This document shows positions 33,766 to 41,345 of a stretch of DNA of 64,000 nucleotides, in pieces; the stretch's first letter is position 1; every line of letters begins with the position of its first letter. Both the position numbers and the translations under genes were made by a program. Source of the stretch: Sva-07 sp963743825 (GTDB taxonomy: Bacteria; Actinomycetota; Acidimicrobiia; Acidimicrobiales; Ilumatobacteraceae); NCBI GenBank assembly GCA_963743825.1, contig CAVURC010000012.1, positions 1 through 64,000 of the forward strand, given 5' to 3'. The notes beneath the pieces were generated by a model. The model searched no databases, was not told the origin of the DNA, and saw nothing but the letters and a program-made list of their open reading frames with translations.

Positions 33766-33794
33766 TTGCAGCAGGGGTCAGACCCCTGTTGCAA
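33766..33794. terminator. Palindrome, family E (GGGGTCAGACCCC core), between convergent genes
   Basis: ttgcagcaggggtc / gacccctgttgcaa around one base with a single mismatch. It lies 3 bp from the stop of the second NUDIX gene and 49 bp after the thioesterase stop. The core is shared with the DUF5682 in-gene palindrome and the dnaE2 terminator. Confidence 0.7.
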
Positions 33795-33796
33795 GG

Positions 33797-34288
33797 TCAG
33801 ATGCCGGTGTCGATCGGGGGCGACGGTGGGCCGTCGGTACCCAATCGGCGCAACAGCGAGCCGAGTTGGCGGGGGGAGAACCATGTGCCGTCGGTTGTCG
33901 CCGACTCGATCTCGTCGAGGTGCCACCAACGAACTTCGTGGAGACGTTCGGCCCGCAACTGCTCCCACGAGAGTGCCGGGGTCGGCTCGAACTGCTCGGT
34001 CGCCTCGACGACGTAGTAGCGGTCCTGTTGGCCGTCCCAGAGACCGTCCTCGTGGGGAATGATGTGCTCGCGGTTCCAGACGTGAGCACCGACGACCGGA
34101 TCGTGGAGCCCCACCTCCTCGATCAGCTCCCGATGCAGCGCTTCGAGATGGGTCTCGCCCGGGTCGATGCCGCCCCCGGGAAGGGACCAGACCGTCCGCG
34201 TGGGGAACTCGAAGCGCACCAACAAGATGTGCTGGTCGGGCGTGATGAGGAGCGCACGAACGGCCTGGCGGATGCGCAGCTCTGACAC
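33797..34288 (-). CDS. NUDIX hydrolase
   Basis: 163 residues. The Nudix box 'GGGIDPGETHLEALHRELIE' followed by EVGL fits GX5EX7REUXEEXGU. The first strand 'LLITPDQHILLVRFEFPTRT' and 'WSLPGGGIDPGE' give the standard entry. The C-terminal 'LRAERLHEVRWWHLDEIESA' closes the fold. It lies 3 bp from the DUF3039 stop on the same strand, so the two are co-transcribed. Substrate unknown. Confidence 0.88.
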   Translation of the reverse strand: MSELRIRQAVRALLITPDQHILLVRFEFPTRTVWSLPGGGIDPGETHLEALHRELIEEVGLHDPVVGAHVWNREHIIPHEDGLWDGQQDRYYVVEATEQFEPTPALSWEQLRAERLHEVRWWHLDEIESATTDGTWFSPRQLGSLLRRLGTDGPPSPPIDTGI

Positions 34289-34291
34289 GGG

Positions 34292-34582
34292 TCAGTCGTT
34301 CGGGGTGTCGCGTAGGTCACCGTTGAACGCCTTGTACATCGCGTAGACGCTCTTGCACTTCTCGCACAACGGCAGCTGCTTCGGATCGCGTGACGGCACC
34401 CAGACGAATCCGCACAGGGCCTCGACCGGTGTCCCCATCACACGGGCCTCCAGAACGACTGCTGCGGCGTTCTCGCCACGCTTGGTCTTCACGATGTGGG
34501 CTGAGGTTGGTTCGCCCGTCTCGGTGGTCTCGTCGGTGTCGACATCGACGCGTTCGACGGGCATCGTTTCGAGGTCGGTCAT
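34292..34582 (-). CDS. DUF3039 protein
   Basis: 96 residues. 'VMGTPVEALCGFVWVPSRDP' and 'KQLPLCEKCKSVYAMYKAF' are the DUF3039 core, with three Cys (LCG, CEKC) that probably bind zinc. DUF3039 is a short actinobacterial family of unknown function. The ATG at 34582 (MTDLETMPVERVDVD) is chosen; an ATG 18 bp upstream (MWFTDP) is in frame. It is upstream of and co-directional with the NUDIX gene. Confidence 0.85.
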   Translation of the reverse strand: MTDLETMPVERVDVDTDETTETGEPTSAHIVKTKRGENAAAVVLEARVMGTPVEALCGFVWVPSRDPKQLPLCEKCKSVYAMYKAFNGDLRDTPND

Positions 34583-34617
34583 GGGATCAGTGAACCACAT
34601 CGGGTAGGGTGACCCTC

Positions 34618-34749
34618 GTGCTCGCCGCCATCGCCGCCATTGCTGCTCTCGTAGCAGCAGCAGGTGCAGCCGTGGCAGCGCGCCGCCCCGCACCCGTACT
34701 CATTCCGGTACGGGTCAGGCGGGGGACACGAGCCCAGCGGCAACGCTGA
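34618..34749 (+). CDS. Possible tiny membrane peptide
   Basis: 43 codons from a GTG: an Ala-rich hydrophobic stretch 'LAAIAAIAALVAAAGAAVAA' followed by Arg/Pro-rich 'RRPAPVLIPVRVRRGTRAQR'. A single-span helix with a basic cytoplasmic tail would be expected. It lies in the 258-bp gap between DUF3039 and the malic enzyme, divergent from DUF3039. Such sequences arise by chance in GC-rich DNA, so this is a weak call. Confidence 0.3.
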   Translation: MLAAIAAIAALVAAAGAAVAARRPAPVLIPVRVRRGTRAQRQR

Positions 34750-34840
34750 GCACTCGTCGAACTCGCCCGACCAGCCGGACACCGGCGGCGGGCTGCGCTG
34801 TCGGTCTCCGGTGAACCGTTCACCGACCCAAGGACTCGCC

Positions 34841-36073
34841 ATGACCAGCACCTCGCACTCGACCGACACCGGCATCCCGGACGGCATCGACATGACCGAC
34901 CCGTACGCCGACGACCCGGCATTCGAACTCCATCAGGGTGGCAAGCTGTCGATCGCTTCACGGGTGCCGATCGAGAGCCCGGACGACCTCTCGCTCGCGT
35001 ACACCCCCGGCGTCGGCCGCGTGTCGCAGGCCATCGCCGACGAGCCGTCGCGCGTCTGGTCGCTGACGGGGCGGTCGAACGCCGTTGCCGTGCTCTCGAA
35101 TGGCACCGCGGTGCTCGGGCTCGGCGACATCGGTCCCGAGGCGGCGATGCCGGTGATGGAGGGCAAAGCGGTGCTGTTCAAGCGGTTCGGCGGCGTCGAC
35201 GCCTACCCGATCTGTGTCGATGCTCGAACGGTCGACGAGATGGTGGCGATCGGCAAGGCCATCGCCCCCACCTTCGGTGGCATCAACCTCGAGGACATCA
35301 AGGCGCCGGAGTGCTTCGAGATCGAGCGTCGACTGCAGGCTGAACTCGACATCCCCGTCTTCCACGACGACCAGCACGGCACGGCCATCGTGGCGCTCGC
35401 GGCGTTGATCAATGCGGCCACGGTCGTGGGCAAGCTCGTCGGGGACCTGCGCGTCGTGATCGTCGGAACCGGCGCAGCCGGGGTTGCAGTCGCCGAGCTG
35501 CTCCACGATGCGGGAGTCGGCCAGGGCGGCACGGGCGACATCATCGGCGTCGACAGCTCGGGAATCCTGCATCACGAACGGGCAAACCTCACGCCGACCA
35601 AGCAGTGGTTCGTCGACAACGGCAATTGCGACGACCGTCGTGGCGGCGTGCGCGAAGCGCTGCACGGCGCTGACGTGCTCCTGGGGCTGTCCGGGCCCGG
35701 GATCATCCAGCCCGAGTGGCTCGCCGAGATGGCCGACGACGCGATCGTGTTCGCCATGGCCAACCCGACCCCCGAGGTGATGCCCGAGTTGATGCCGTCG
35801 AACGTGTCGGTCATCGCCACCGGTCGCAGTGACTATCCGAACCAGATCAACAATGTGCTCGCCTTCCCCGGCGTGTTTCGCGGGATGCTCGACGTTCACG
35901 CAACCAAGTGCACCATCGAGATGAAGCGTGCGGCCGCCGATGCGCTGGCGGGTCTCGTGTCCGAGCCCACTGCGCAGCGCATCATCCCCGGCGCATTCGA
36001 AACCGGGGTCGCCGAGGTGATCGCCGAGTCGGTCAGTGCGGTCGCCATCGCTCAGGGACACGTCCGCTCCTGA
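34841..36073 (+). CDS. NAD(P)-dependent malic enzyme
   Basis: Oxidative decarboxylation of malate to pyruvate, linking the TCA cycle to the pyruvate pool. 410 residues, the length of short bacterial malic enzymes without a phosphotransacetylase domain. 'LSLAYTPGVGRVSQAIADEP', 'GDIGPEAAMPVMEGKAVLFK' and 'FHDDQHGTAIVALAALINA' are substrate- and metal-binding motifs; the Rossmann motif is 'VVIVGTGAAGVAVAELLHDA'. 'AMANPTPEVMPE' and 'NQINNVLAFPGVFRGMLDV' complete the family pattern. The ATG at 34841 gives MTSTSHSTDTGIPDG. It is monocistronic. Confidence 0.93.
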   Translation: MTSTSHSTDTGIPDGIDMTDPYADDPAFELHQGGKLSIASRVPIESPDDLSLAYTPGVGRVSQAIADEPSRVWSLTGRSNAVAVLSNGTAVLGLGDIGPEAAMPVMEGKAVLFKRFGGVDAYPICVDARTVDEMVAIGKAIAPTFGGINLEDIKAPECFEIERRLQAELDIPVFHDDQHGTAIVALAALINAATVVGKLVGDLRVVIVGTGAAGVAVAELLHDAGVGQGGTGDIIGVDSSGILHHERANLTPTKQWFVDNGNCDDRRGGVREALHGADVLLGLSGPGIIQPEWLAEMADDAIVFAMANPTPEVMPELMPSNVSVIATGRSDYPNQINNVLAFPGVFRGMLDVHATKCTIEMKRAAADALAGLVSEPTAQRIIPGAFETGVAEVIAESVSAVAIAQGHVRS

Positions 36074-36106
36074 TCGGGCGGATCGTCGGAGGTCGACCGC
36101 CGCAGC

Positions 36107-37345
36107 TCACGACCCGAGCCAGCACATCGCCGCGACGAGCATGGCTTCGATTCCGGTTCGGATCGTGGGGTCTTGAACGGGCGCGTAACGCGGGGAATGG
36201 TTGAAGGCGATGTCCTCGTTCACCCGGCCGGCAGCGAACGCCTTGTCCCACACGACCGGATCACTCCCGCCGACGAACCAGAACACCGACGGACATCCTC
36301 CCCTCGCTCCGAACAGGCCGAAATCCTCACTCGCGGTGGCGACCGGCCCTTCCATGGCTCGATCGGCGCCGAAGTGCTCGACGAACGCCGCCCCCACGGT
36401 CTTGGTGGCATCAGGGTCGTTCGTGACCGCGGGGAAGCTGTAGAGCGTGGTGATGTCGGGTGGCTGGGGAGCGCCGCACGAGTGCGCCTCACCGTGGGCG
36501 ATCCGGCTGATCGCAGCGAGCACCTTCTCGCGGACCGCGGGCTCGAAGGTCCGCACGCTGAGCGTCAGCTCGGCACGGTCGGAGATGATGTTCTCCTTGG
36601 TGCCCACGTGCACGGTTCCGACGGTGACGACAGCGGAATCGGTCGCCGCGATGTTGCGCGAGACGACGGTTTGGAGTTTCAGCACGGTCGCAGCCGCCAT
36701 GACTGCCGGATCGACCGACTGCTCGGGCGTCGACCCGTGGGCGCCGCGGCCGTGCAGGACGATCTTGAGTGCATCGCTCGCTGTCATGACGGCACCGTCG
36801 CGGTACAGCACCCAACCGGCTGGTGCCGGAGTGACGTGTTGGCCGAGCGCCACGTCGGGGGTGCCGAAACGCTCGAACAGGTGGTCGTCGATCATCGCAG
36901 TCGCGCCGCCACCGATCTCCTCGGCGGGTTGCACGACGATCATGACCTTGCCGCTCCACGCATCGCGATGGGAGACGAGTTGTGTCGCCACACCGATCAA
37001 CCAGGTGGCGTGCATGTCGTGCCCACATGCATGAGCGACCGGAACGTCGTTGCCGTCCGAATCGTGTCCGATTGCCGTGCTGGCGTACGGCAGTCCCGTT
37101 GCCTCCTCGACCGGTAGCGCGTCGATGTCACCTCGAAGCAACACCGTCGGACCCGGACCGTTGTCCAGGGTGGCGACAACGCCAGTCACCCCGACGCCCG
37201 TCGTCACCTCGTATCCGAGGGCGCTCAATCGCTCCGCCATGATTCCGGCTGTCCGTACCTCAGCGAACGACAGCTCCGGATGCCGATGGAGATCCTCGTA
37301 CAACGCACGGAGGTCGGGCAGCAACTCGGAAATGTCATCGAACAT
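36107..37345 (-). CDS. M20-family amidohydrolase (hippurate hydrolase / N-acyl amino-acid amidase-like)
   Basis: 412-residue metal-dependent amidohydrolase that removes acyl groups from amino acids. Metal ligands: 'HACGHDMHATWLIG' (Cys/His/Asp/His of the M20D subfamily) and 'VVQPAEEIGGGATAMIDDHL' (Glu pair). 'LLRGDIDALPVEEATGLPY' and 'GRGAHGSTPEQSVDPAVMAA' (dimerisation domain His) also fit. The C-terminal 'NHSPRYAP' carries the last metal His. Substrate unresolved. It converges on the malic enzyme with 33 bp between stops. Confidence 0.9.
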   Translation of the reverse strand: MFDDISELLPDLRALYEDLHRHPELSFAEVRTAGIMAERLSALGYEVTTGVGVTGVVATLDNGPGPTVLLRGDIDALPVEEATGLPYASTAIGHDSDGNDVPVAHACGHDMHATWLIGVATQLVSHRDAWSGKVMIVVQPAEEIGGGATAMIDDHLFERFGTPDVALGQHVTPAPAGWVLYRDGAVMTASDALKIVLHGRGAHGSTPEQSVDPAVMAAATVLKLQTVVSRNIAATDSAVVTVGTVHVGTKENIISDRAELTLSVRTFEPAVREKVLAAISRIAHGEAHSCGAPQPPDITTLYSFPAVTNDPDATKTVGAAFVEHFGADRAMEGPVATASEDFGLFGARGGCPSVFWFVGGSDPVVWDKAFAAGRVNEDIAFNHSPRYAPVQDPTIRTGIEAMLVAAMCWLGS

Positions 37346-37440
37346 CGTGGTGTCCTTCCGGAAGGGTCGGCCAGGTCATCCTGCTCGATCGAGAGCGAAC
37401 ACTGCTCGGTCTTCGTCCGCTTGTCCAGCCGTGGCTCGCA

Positions 37441-38064
37441 TCACCTGAGCGCAGCGAGTTCGGCCGCGAGGTTCGCCCGGGCGCGCTGCTCCCACAGGCC
37501 GCGTGCCGTGGCCGTGGCGTAGATCGCCGTGCGGTCGACGAACTCCTGCACCACCGAGCCTCGTCCGATGCGCCACGCGTCGTCGTCGACATGGCGGAAC
37601 TCGGCGCGCACGCTCGCGACGTAGGTGGAGTAGGCAGCCGGGTCGGCGCCGAGGATGGCGAGATCGGCGTCGAGCAGGACTGCGGTGTCGCCGACCGGGG
37701 TCGGCGAGTCTCCGTGTGCGGTGGCCTCGATCATCGCAGCCACACGTTCGATGCGCTCGTTCGACCAGCCGAGTGTGGCCAGGTCGCGTCGCGCGAGACG
37801 GGCACTCGCTCGCTCGTTCGCGGGATGTGTGGGCTCGTACACGGCGTCGTGGTAGAACGCCGCGGCGACCACCTCGTCGAGGTGATCGACGTGTTCGGCG
37901 GCAGCCAGTTCTTCGATGTGGCGTATCACCCACACCACGTGGTTTGCAGTGTGATATCGCCGTTGCTTCTCGCGGTGGCGGGAGAGGAGCCCGTCGAGCA
38001 GGCGCCGATCGTCGCCCAGGTGACGTTGCCAGGCCAGCTCCAGCTCGGGTTCGGGTGCGGCCAC
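37441..38064 (-). CDS. HD-domain metal-dependent phosphohydrolase-like protein
   Basis: About 207 residues from the GTG at 38064 (VAAPEPELELAWQRH). Conserved blocks: 'SRHREKQRRYHTANHVVWVI' with the first His, 'VVAAAFYHDAVYEPTHPANE' with the HD pair, and 'LLDADLAILGADPAAYSTYV' with the distal Asp. These fit the predicted metal-dependent HD phosphohydrolases common in actinobacteria. Substrate unknown. The start is divergent from DUF4031, with ~42 bp between them, so the two share a promoter region. Confidence 0.82.
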   Translation of the reverse strand: MAAPEPELELAWQRHLGDDRRLLDGLLSRHREKQRRYHTANHVVWVIRHIEELAAAEHVDHLDEVVAAAFYHDAVYEPTHPANERASARLARRDLATLGWSNERIERVAAMIEATAHGDSPTPVGDTAVLLDADLAILGADPAAYSTYVASVRAEFRHVDDDAWRIGRGSVVQEFVDRTAIYATATARGLWEQRARANLAAELAALR

Positions 38065-38106
38065 GACGTCAGTGTGGCATCGTCGAGCGTGTGGCAGGGT
38101 GACGGC

Positions 38107-38388
38107 GTGGCGATCCTGATCGACGATGCACGTTGGTGGTGGCGTGGCAAGAAGTGGTGCCACCTGGTCAGCGACACCTCGTACGACGAGCTCCACGAGT
38201 TCGCCGACCGCGCCGGGATCCCGCGACGCGGGTTCCAGGGAGATCACTACGACATCCCCGAGGACTACCGAGCCGAACTGATCGAGGCCGGCGCCCAGCC
38301 CGTCGAGAGCCGTGACCTCGTCCGTCGGCTGCGTGCGGCGGGCCTGCGGCTGTCGCCCGCCGAGCGCCGAGCGCGCACGACGACGTGA
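38107..38388 (+). CDS. DUF4031 protein
   Basis: 93 residues from the GTG at 38107. 'VAILIDDARWWWRGKKWCHL', 'SDTSYDELHEFADRAGIPRR' and 'FQGDHYDIPEDYR' are the DUF4031 core, a short family of unknown function with conserved Asp/His/Trp that suggests a small hydrolase or nuclease (inference). It is divergent from the HD-domain gene. Confidence 0.88.
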   Translation: MAILIDDARWWWRGKKWCHLVSDTSYDELHEFADRAGIPRRGFQGDHYDIPEDYRAELIEAGAQPVESRDLVRRLRAAGLRLSPAERRARTTT

Positions 38389-38515
38389 GTCGACACCTCG
38401 GTCGCGTAGCGCAGCGGGCGTCGCCCCTCACCGATGAGATTCAGGCGCAACTGTTGCACCACAACCTCATCGCAACCCGCTCGGAGATGCCGACGTGTCG
38501 ACGCCCTCTGGCACA

Positions 38516-38953
38516 TCAGCACTCACGGTGCGGCGAGCTCCAACGAGCGGGGTCACCTGCGAGTTCACGTGGGCAGGCGATGTGCGCGCCGATGACGAAC
38601 CACTCGACCAACTCGACGCCGGCGTCGTCGCACTGCATCGCGGCTTCGATCCAACGGTCTCGATCGACCGGCTGCATGTCGCCGTCGGGTCGGCTCGTGG
38701 CGAGGATGAGGCCGCCGATGTCGGTGTACTGCGCATGGACGCACACGTCGATGACTCGAAAGATGGCATCGGGGTCGGTGGTGCCGGTGACCACGAGGAT
38801 GCCCACGCCTCGCCGCTCGGGATCGAGCAGGATGGCGACGGTGTCGTCGCCGAACGGAGCGGCGAGCGAGAGCACGGCGAGCGCGTCGGCTCTGGATTCG
38901 ATCGGGTCGATGAACCCGCGTGGGATGCGGTGGGTGGAGCAGGAGCGAGACAT
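38516..38953 (-). CDS. Conserved hypothetical protein
   Basis: 145 residues, not assigned to a family. 'ESRADALAVLSLAAPFGDDT' and 'VAILLDPERRGVGILVVTGT' are well-formed alternating helix and strand; 'LILATSRPDGDMQPVDRDRW' and 'DDAGVELVEWFVIGAHIACP' follow. The pattern of short hydrophobic strands, 'LD.ERRG...V' and 'P.....R' resembles conserved actinobacterial hypotheticals of similar length. No membrane segment or signal. It is divergent from the ArsC-like gene with 115 bp between. Confidence 0.65.
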   Translation of the reverse strand: MSRSCSTHRIPRGFIDPIESRADALAVLSLAAPFGDDTVAILLDPERRGVGILVVTGTTDPDAIFRVIDVCVHAQYTDIGGLILATSRPDGDMQPVDRDRWIEAAMQCDDAGVELVEWFVIGAHIACPRELAGDPARWSSPHREC

Positions 38954-39068
38954 GAGGTCCCCTTCGGATGATCGGTGGTGATCGAAGGGGGAGTCGGTGA
39001 GATCACCCTAGAGCGGGGGTGTCACAACCGATGAGAGCGGCTGGGGAGCCAACTCGTAACCTCGGGAC

Positions 39069-39446
39069 ATGGCCGTGGCGACGATCTACCACAACACCCA
39101 TTGAAACTCGTCGGTCAATGCCGTGCGCATTGCGGAGGACCTCGGAGTCGACGTCGACATCGTGAACTACATCAAGACACCGCCCGACGCCGACACGTTG
39201 CGGGCGATCATCGCCAAGTTGGAGGACGAGCCGACGGCGCTCGTGCGCCGCGACAGCATGTGGAAGAAGCTGGGTTTGACCGAGGCCGACGCCCGGACGA
39301 TCGACCAGATCGTGGCACTGCTGGTGAAGCACAAGCAGCTGCTGCAACGCCCCGTCGTGGTCACTGCCGACACGGCGATCGTCGGGCGACCGAAGGAACG
39401 CGTGACCGAACTCCTCGCCCCGCTCGCGCCGAAGGCATCGGCCTGA
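39069..39446 (+). CDS. ArsC/Spx-family arsenate reductase-like protein, probable selenoprotein (Sec12)
   Basis: Thioredoxin-fold reductase of the glutaredoxin-linked ArsC family. The ATG at 39069 opens 'MAVATIYHNTH' and codon 12 is TGA (39102-39104); the same frame continues 'NSSVNAVRIAEDLGVDVDIV' to the stop at 39446. E. coli ArsC reads IYHNPAC with the catalytic Cys at position 12, so the TGA takes its exact place. Read through, the protein is 125 residues, and the three catalytic arginines of ArsC fall at the same numbers: R60 ('ALVRRD'), R94 ('QRPVVV') and R107 ('VGRPKE'). A hairpin lies at SECIS spacing (39116-39132). No frameshift is needed. No arsenic-resistance genes are adjacent, so the true substrate is uncertain. 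Confidence 0.88.
39116..39132 (+). promoter_or_regulatory. Candidate SECIS hairpin in the ArsC-like gene
   Basis: caatgc (39116-39121) pairs perfectly with gcattg (39127-39132) around the loop cgtgc. The loop starts 17 nt after the TGA, and its GU stands 18-19 nt downstream of it, the same place as the SelB-contacted GU in the E. coli fdhF SECIS. A U immediately below the stem (39115) can bulge out with G39114 pairing C39133, like the bulged U of the E. coli element. Confidence 0.65.
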
Positions 39447-39467
39447 GTCACGCGAAAGTGGACTCCG

Positions 39468-41345
39468 ATGAGTGAGTTCGAGGCGCCGGTCGCCGGCGCG
39501 GACGACGCACCGTCGCGGTGGAAGCTGCTGTCGTCGACCCTCAAGGCGCAGCGAACGCAACCTGATCATCGGGAGCGCCATCGGGTTGCTGTGGATGGTC
39601 GGCAAGGTGTCGGTGCCGCTGTTGGTGCGCTACAGCATCGATCGCGGCATCGAACAGGACGACATGCTGTGGCTCTGGGTGTCGCTCATCGCCATCGCCG
39701 GCGTGGCCGTCGGCACGTTCACCGCGCTTCGCCGGTTCTACGCGTTCCGCGAGGCGCGGTGGACCGAGACGCGGCTGCGCGAGCAGCTGTTCAACCACAT
39801 CTTGTCGCTGCACGTCGGCTATCACGATCGTGCGCAGACGGGTCAGCTGATGAGCCGCTCGTCGAGCGACCTCAACCAGATCCAGTCGTTCGTGGTGATG
39901 ATCCCCATCACGATCTCGAACTTCTCGATGATCATCGCCGTGTCGGTCATCCTGTTCCTGACCGACTGGCAACTCGCCCTCATCGCCCTCGCACCGCTGC
40001 CGTTCGTGAACATCGCCGGTCGTCGGTTCTCGCACTCGATCCACGGTGCCGTGCTGCAGGTCCAGATGGAGCAGGCCGAGTTGGCGACCGTGGTCGAGGA
40101 GACCGTCGGCGGCGTGCGTGTGGTGAAGGGGTTCGGGGCCGAGGAGGTCCAGTCCGCCCGGCTCCGCAAGGAGGCCGACGACATCCAGACGGCGTCGATC
40201 AGCGCAGCCCAGATCCGCGCCAAGTACCTCCCGGCGATCGAACTGCTGCCACAACTCGGGCTCATCGCGGTGCTCGGCGTGGGTGGCATGCAGGTCATCA
40301 ACGGTGAGATGACCGTCGGCCAGCTCGTCGCGTTCAACTTCTACGTTGCGCTGCTCGTGTCGCCACTGCGCATGCTCGGCATGACGATCGCCTGGGCCCA
40401 GCGCGCCGGTGCTGCGCTCGAGCGCGTCAACGAAGTGCTCGAGCACGGCCCCGCTGGTCACCGATCCGCGAGCGACCGCTGCAGCTTCCTCCCGCCGAGC
40501 ACGCCGGCGCGGTGCAGTTCCGCGACGTCCGGTTCGGGTACGACCCCGCGGCACCCGTGCTCGACGGCTTCGACCTCGAACTGGCCGCCGGCCAGTCGGT
40601 GGCGATCGTGGGGGCCACCGGGTCGGGCAAGTCCACGGTCGCCCGTCTGCTCGTGCGGTTCTACGACGTCGACGAGGGCCGGGTGCGAATCGATGGCGTC
40701 AACGTTCGTGACCTGTCGCTGCGCGACGTCCGGCGTGCGGTCGGGATCGTCTTCGAGGACACGTTGCTCTTCCACGACACCGTCGCTGCGAACATCGCGT
40801 TCGCCGAGCCCGATGCCGACCGCGAATCGATCGAGCGTGCAGCGCGGCTCGCCGGGGCGCACGACTTCATCATGGGATTGCCGGAGGCGTACGACACGCT
40901 CCTCGGTGAACGCGGCTTCTCGCTGTCGGGCGGTCAGCGTCAGCGCATCGCCATCGCCCGTGCGATCCTCGCCGACCCGCGGGTGCTCGTGCTCGACGAC
41001 GCGACCTCCGCGGTCGACCCGTCGAAGGAGCACGAGATCCGCTCGGCGATGGCGACGGTGATGGACGGTCGCACCACCATCGTCATCGCGCACCGGCCCG
41101 GCACCATCGCGCTCGCCGACACCGTCGTGCTGCTCGATCGCGGACGCGTGGTCGCATCCGGACCGCATCAGGAACTGCTCGACCGTGAGCCTCGCTATCG
41201 CAACGTGCTCGCCGCGATGGAGGACGCCGACGACGAGGAGCGTGCCGAACTCGCCGCTCGCTCCGGCACCATCGATGCCGGTGTCGATGCTGGTGTCGAT
41301 GATGGAGTCGACGCTGATCCCCGAACTCCGGTGGGGGGTGACTGA
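39468..41345 (+). CDS. ABC exporter half-transporter 1 (degenerate nucleotide site), frame-disrupted
   Basis: TMD-NBD half-transporter, partner of the next gene. Start MSEFEAPVAGADDAPSRWKL; frame changes near 39555 and 40450 split leader, membrane domain and NBD. Membrane part: 'NLIIGSAIGLLWMVGKVSVP', 'LREQLFNHILSLHVGYHDRA', 'GQLMSRSSSDLNQIQSFVVM', 'AVSVILFLTDWQLALIALAP'. NBD: Walker A 'VGATGSGKSTVARLL', signature 'LSGGQRQRIAIARAI', Walker B 'VLVLDDATSAVDPS', in which Asp replaces the catalytic Glu, so this is the degenerate site of a heterodimer. A repeated Asp/Val/Gly-rich tail ('DAGVDAGVDDGVDAD') ends it. It overlaps the next gene by 1 bp (TGATG). Confidence 0.88.

Noticed and set aside
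39069..39104. The ArsC-like gene starting only after the TGA, as a shorter protein
   Set aside because: This would remove the first beta strand and the active site of the fold, while the upstream codons encode the conserved 'TIYHN' strand from a proper ATG.
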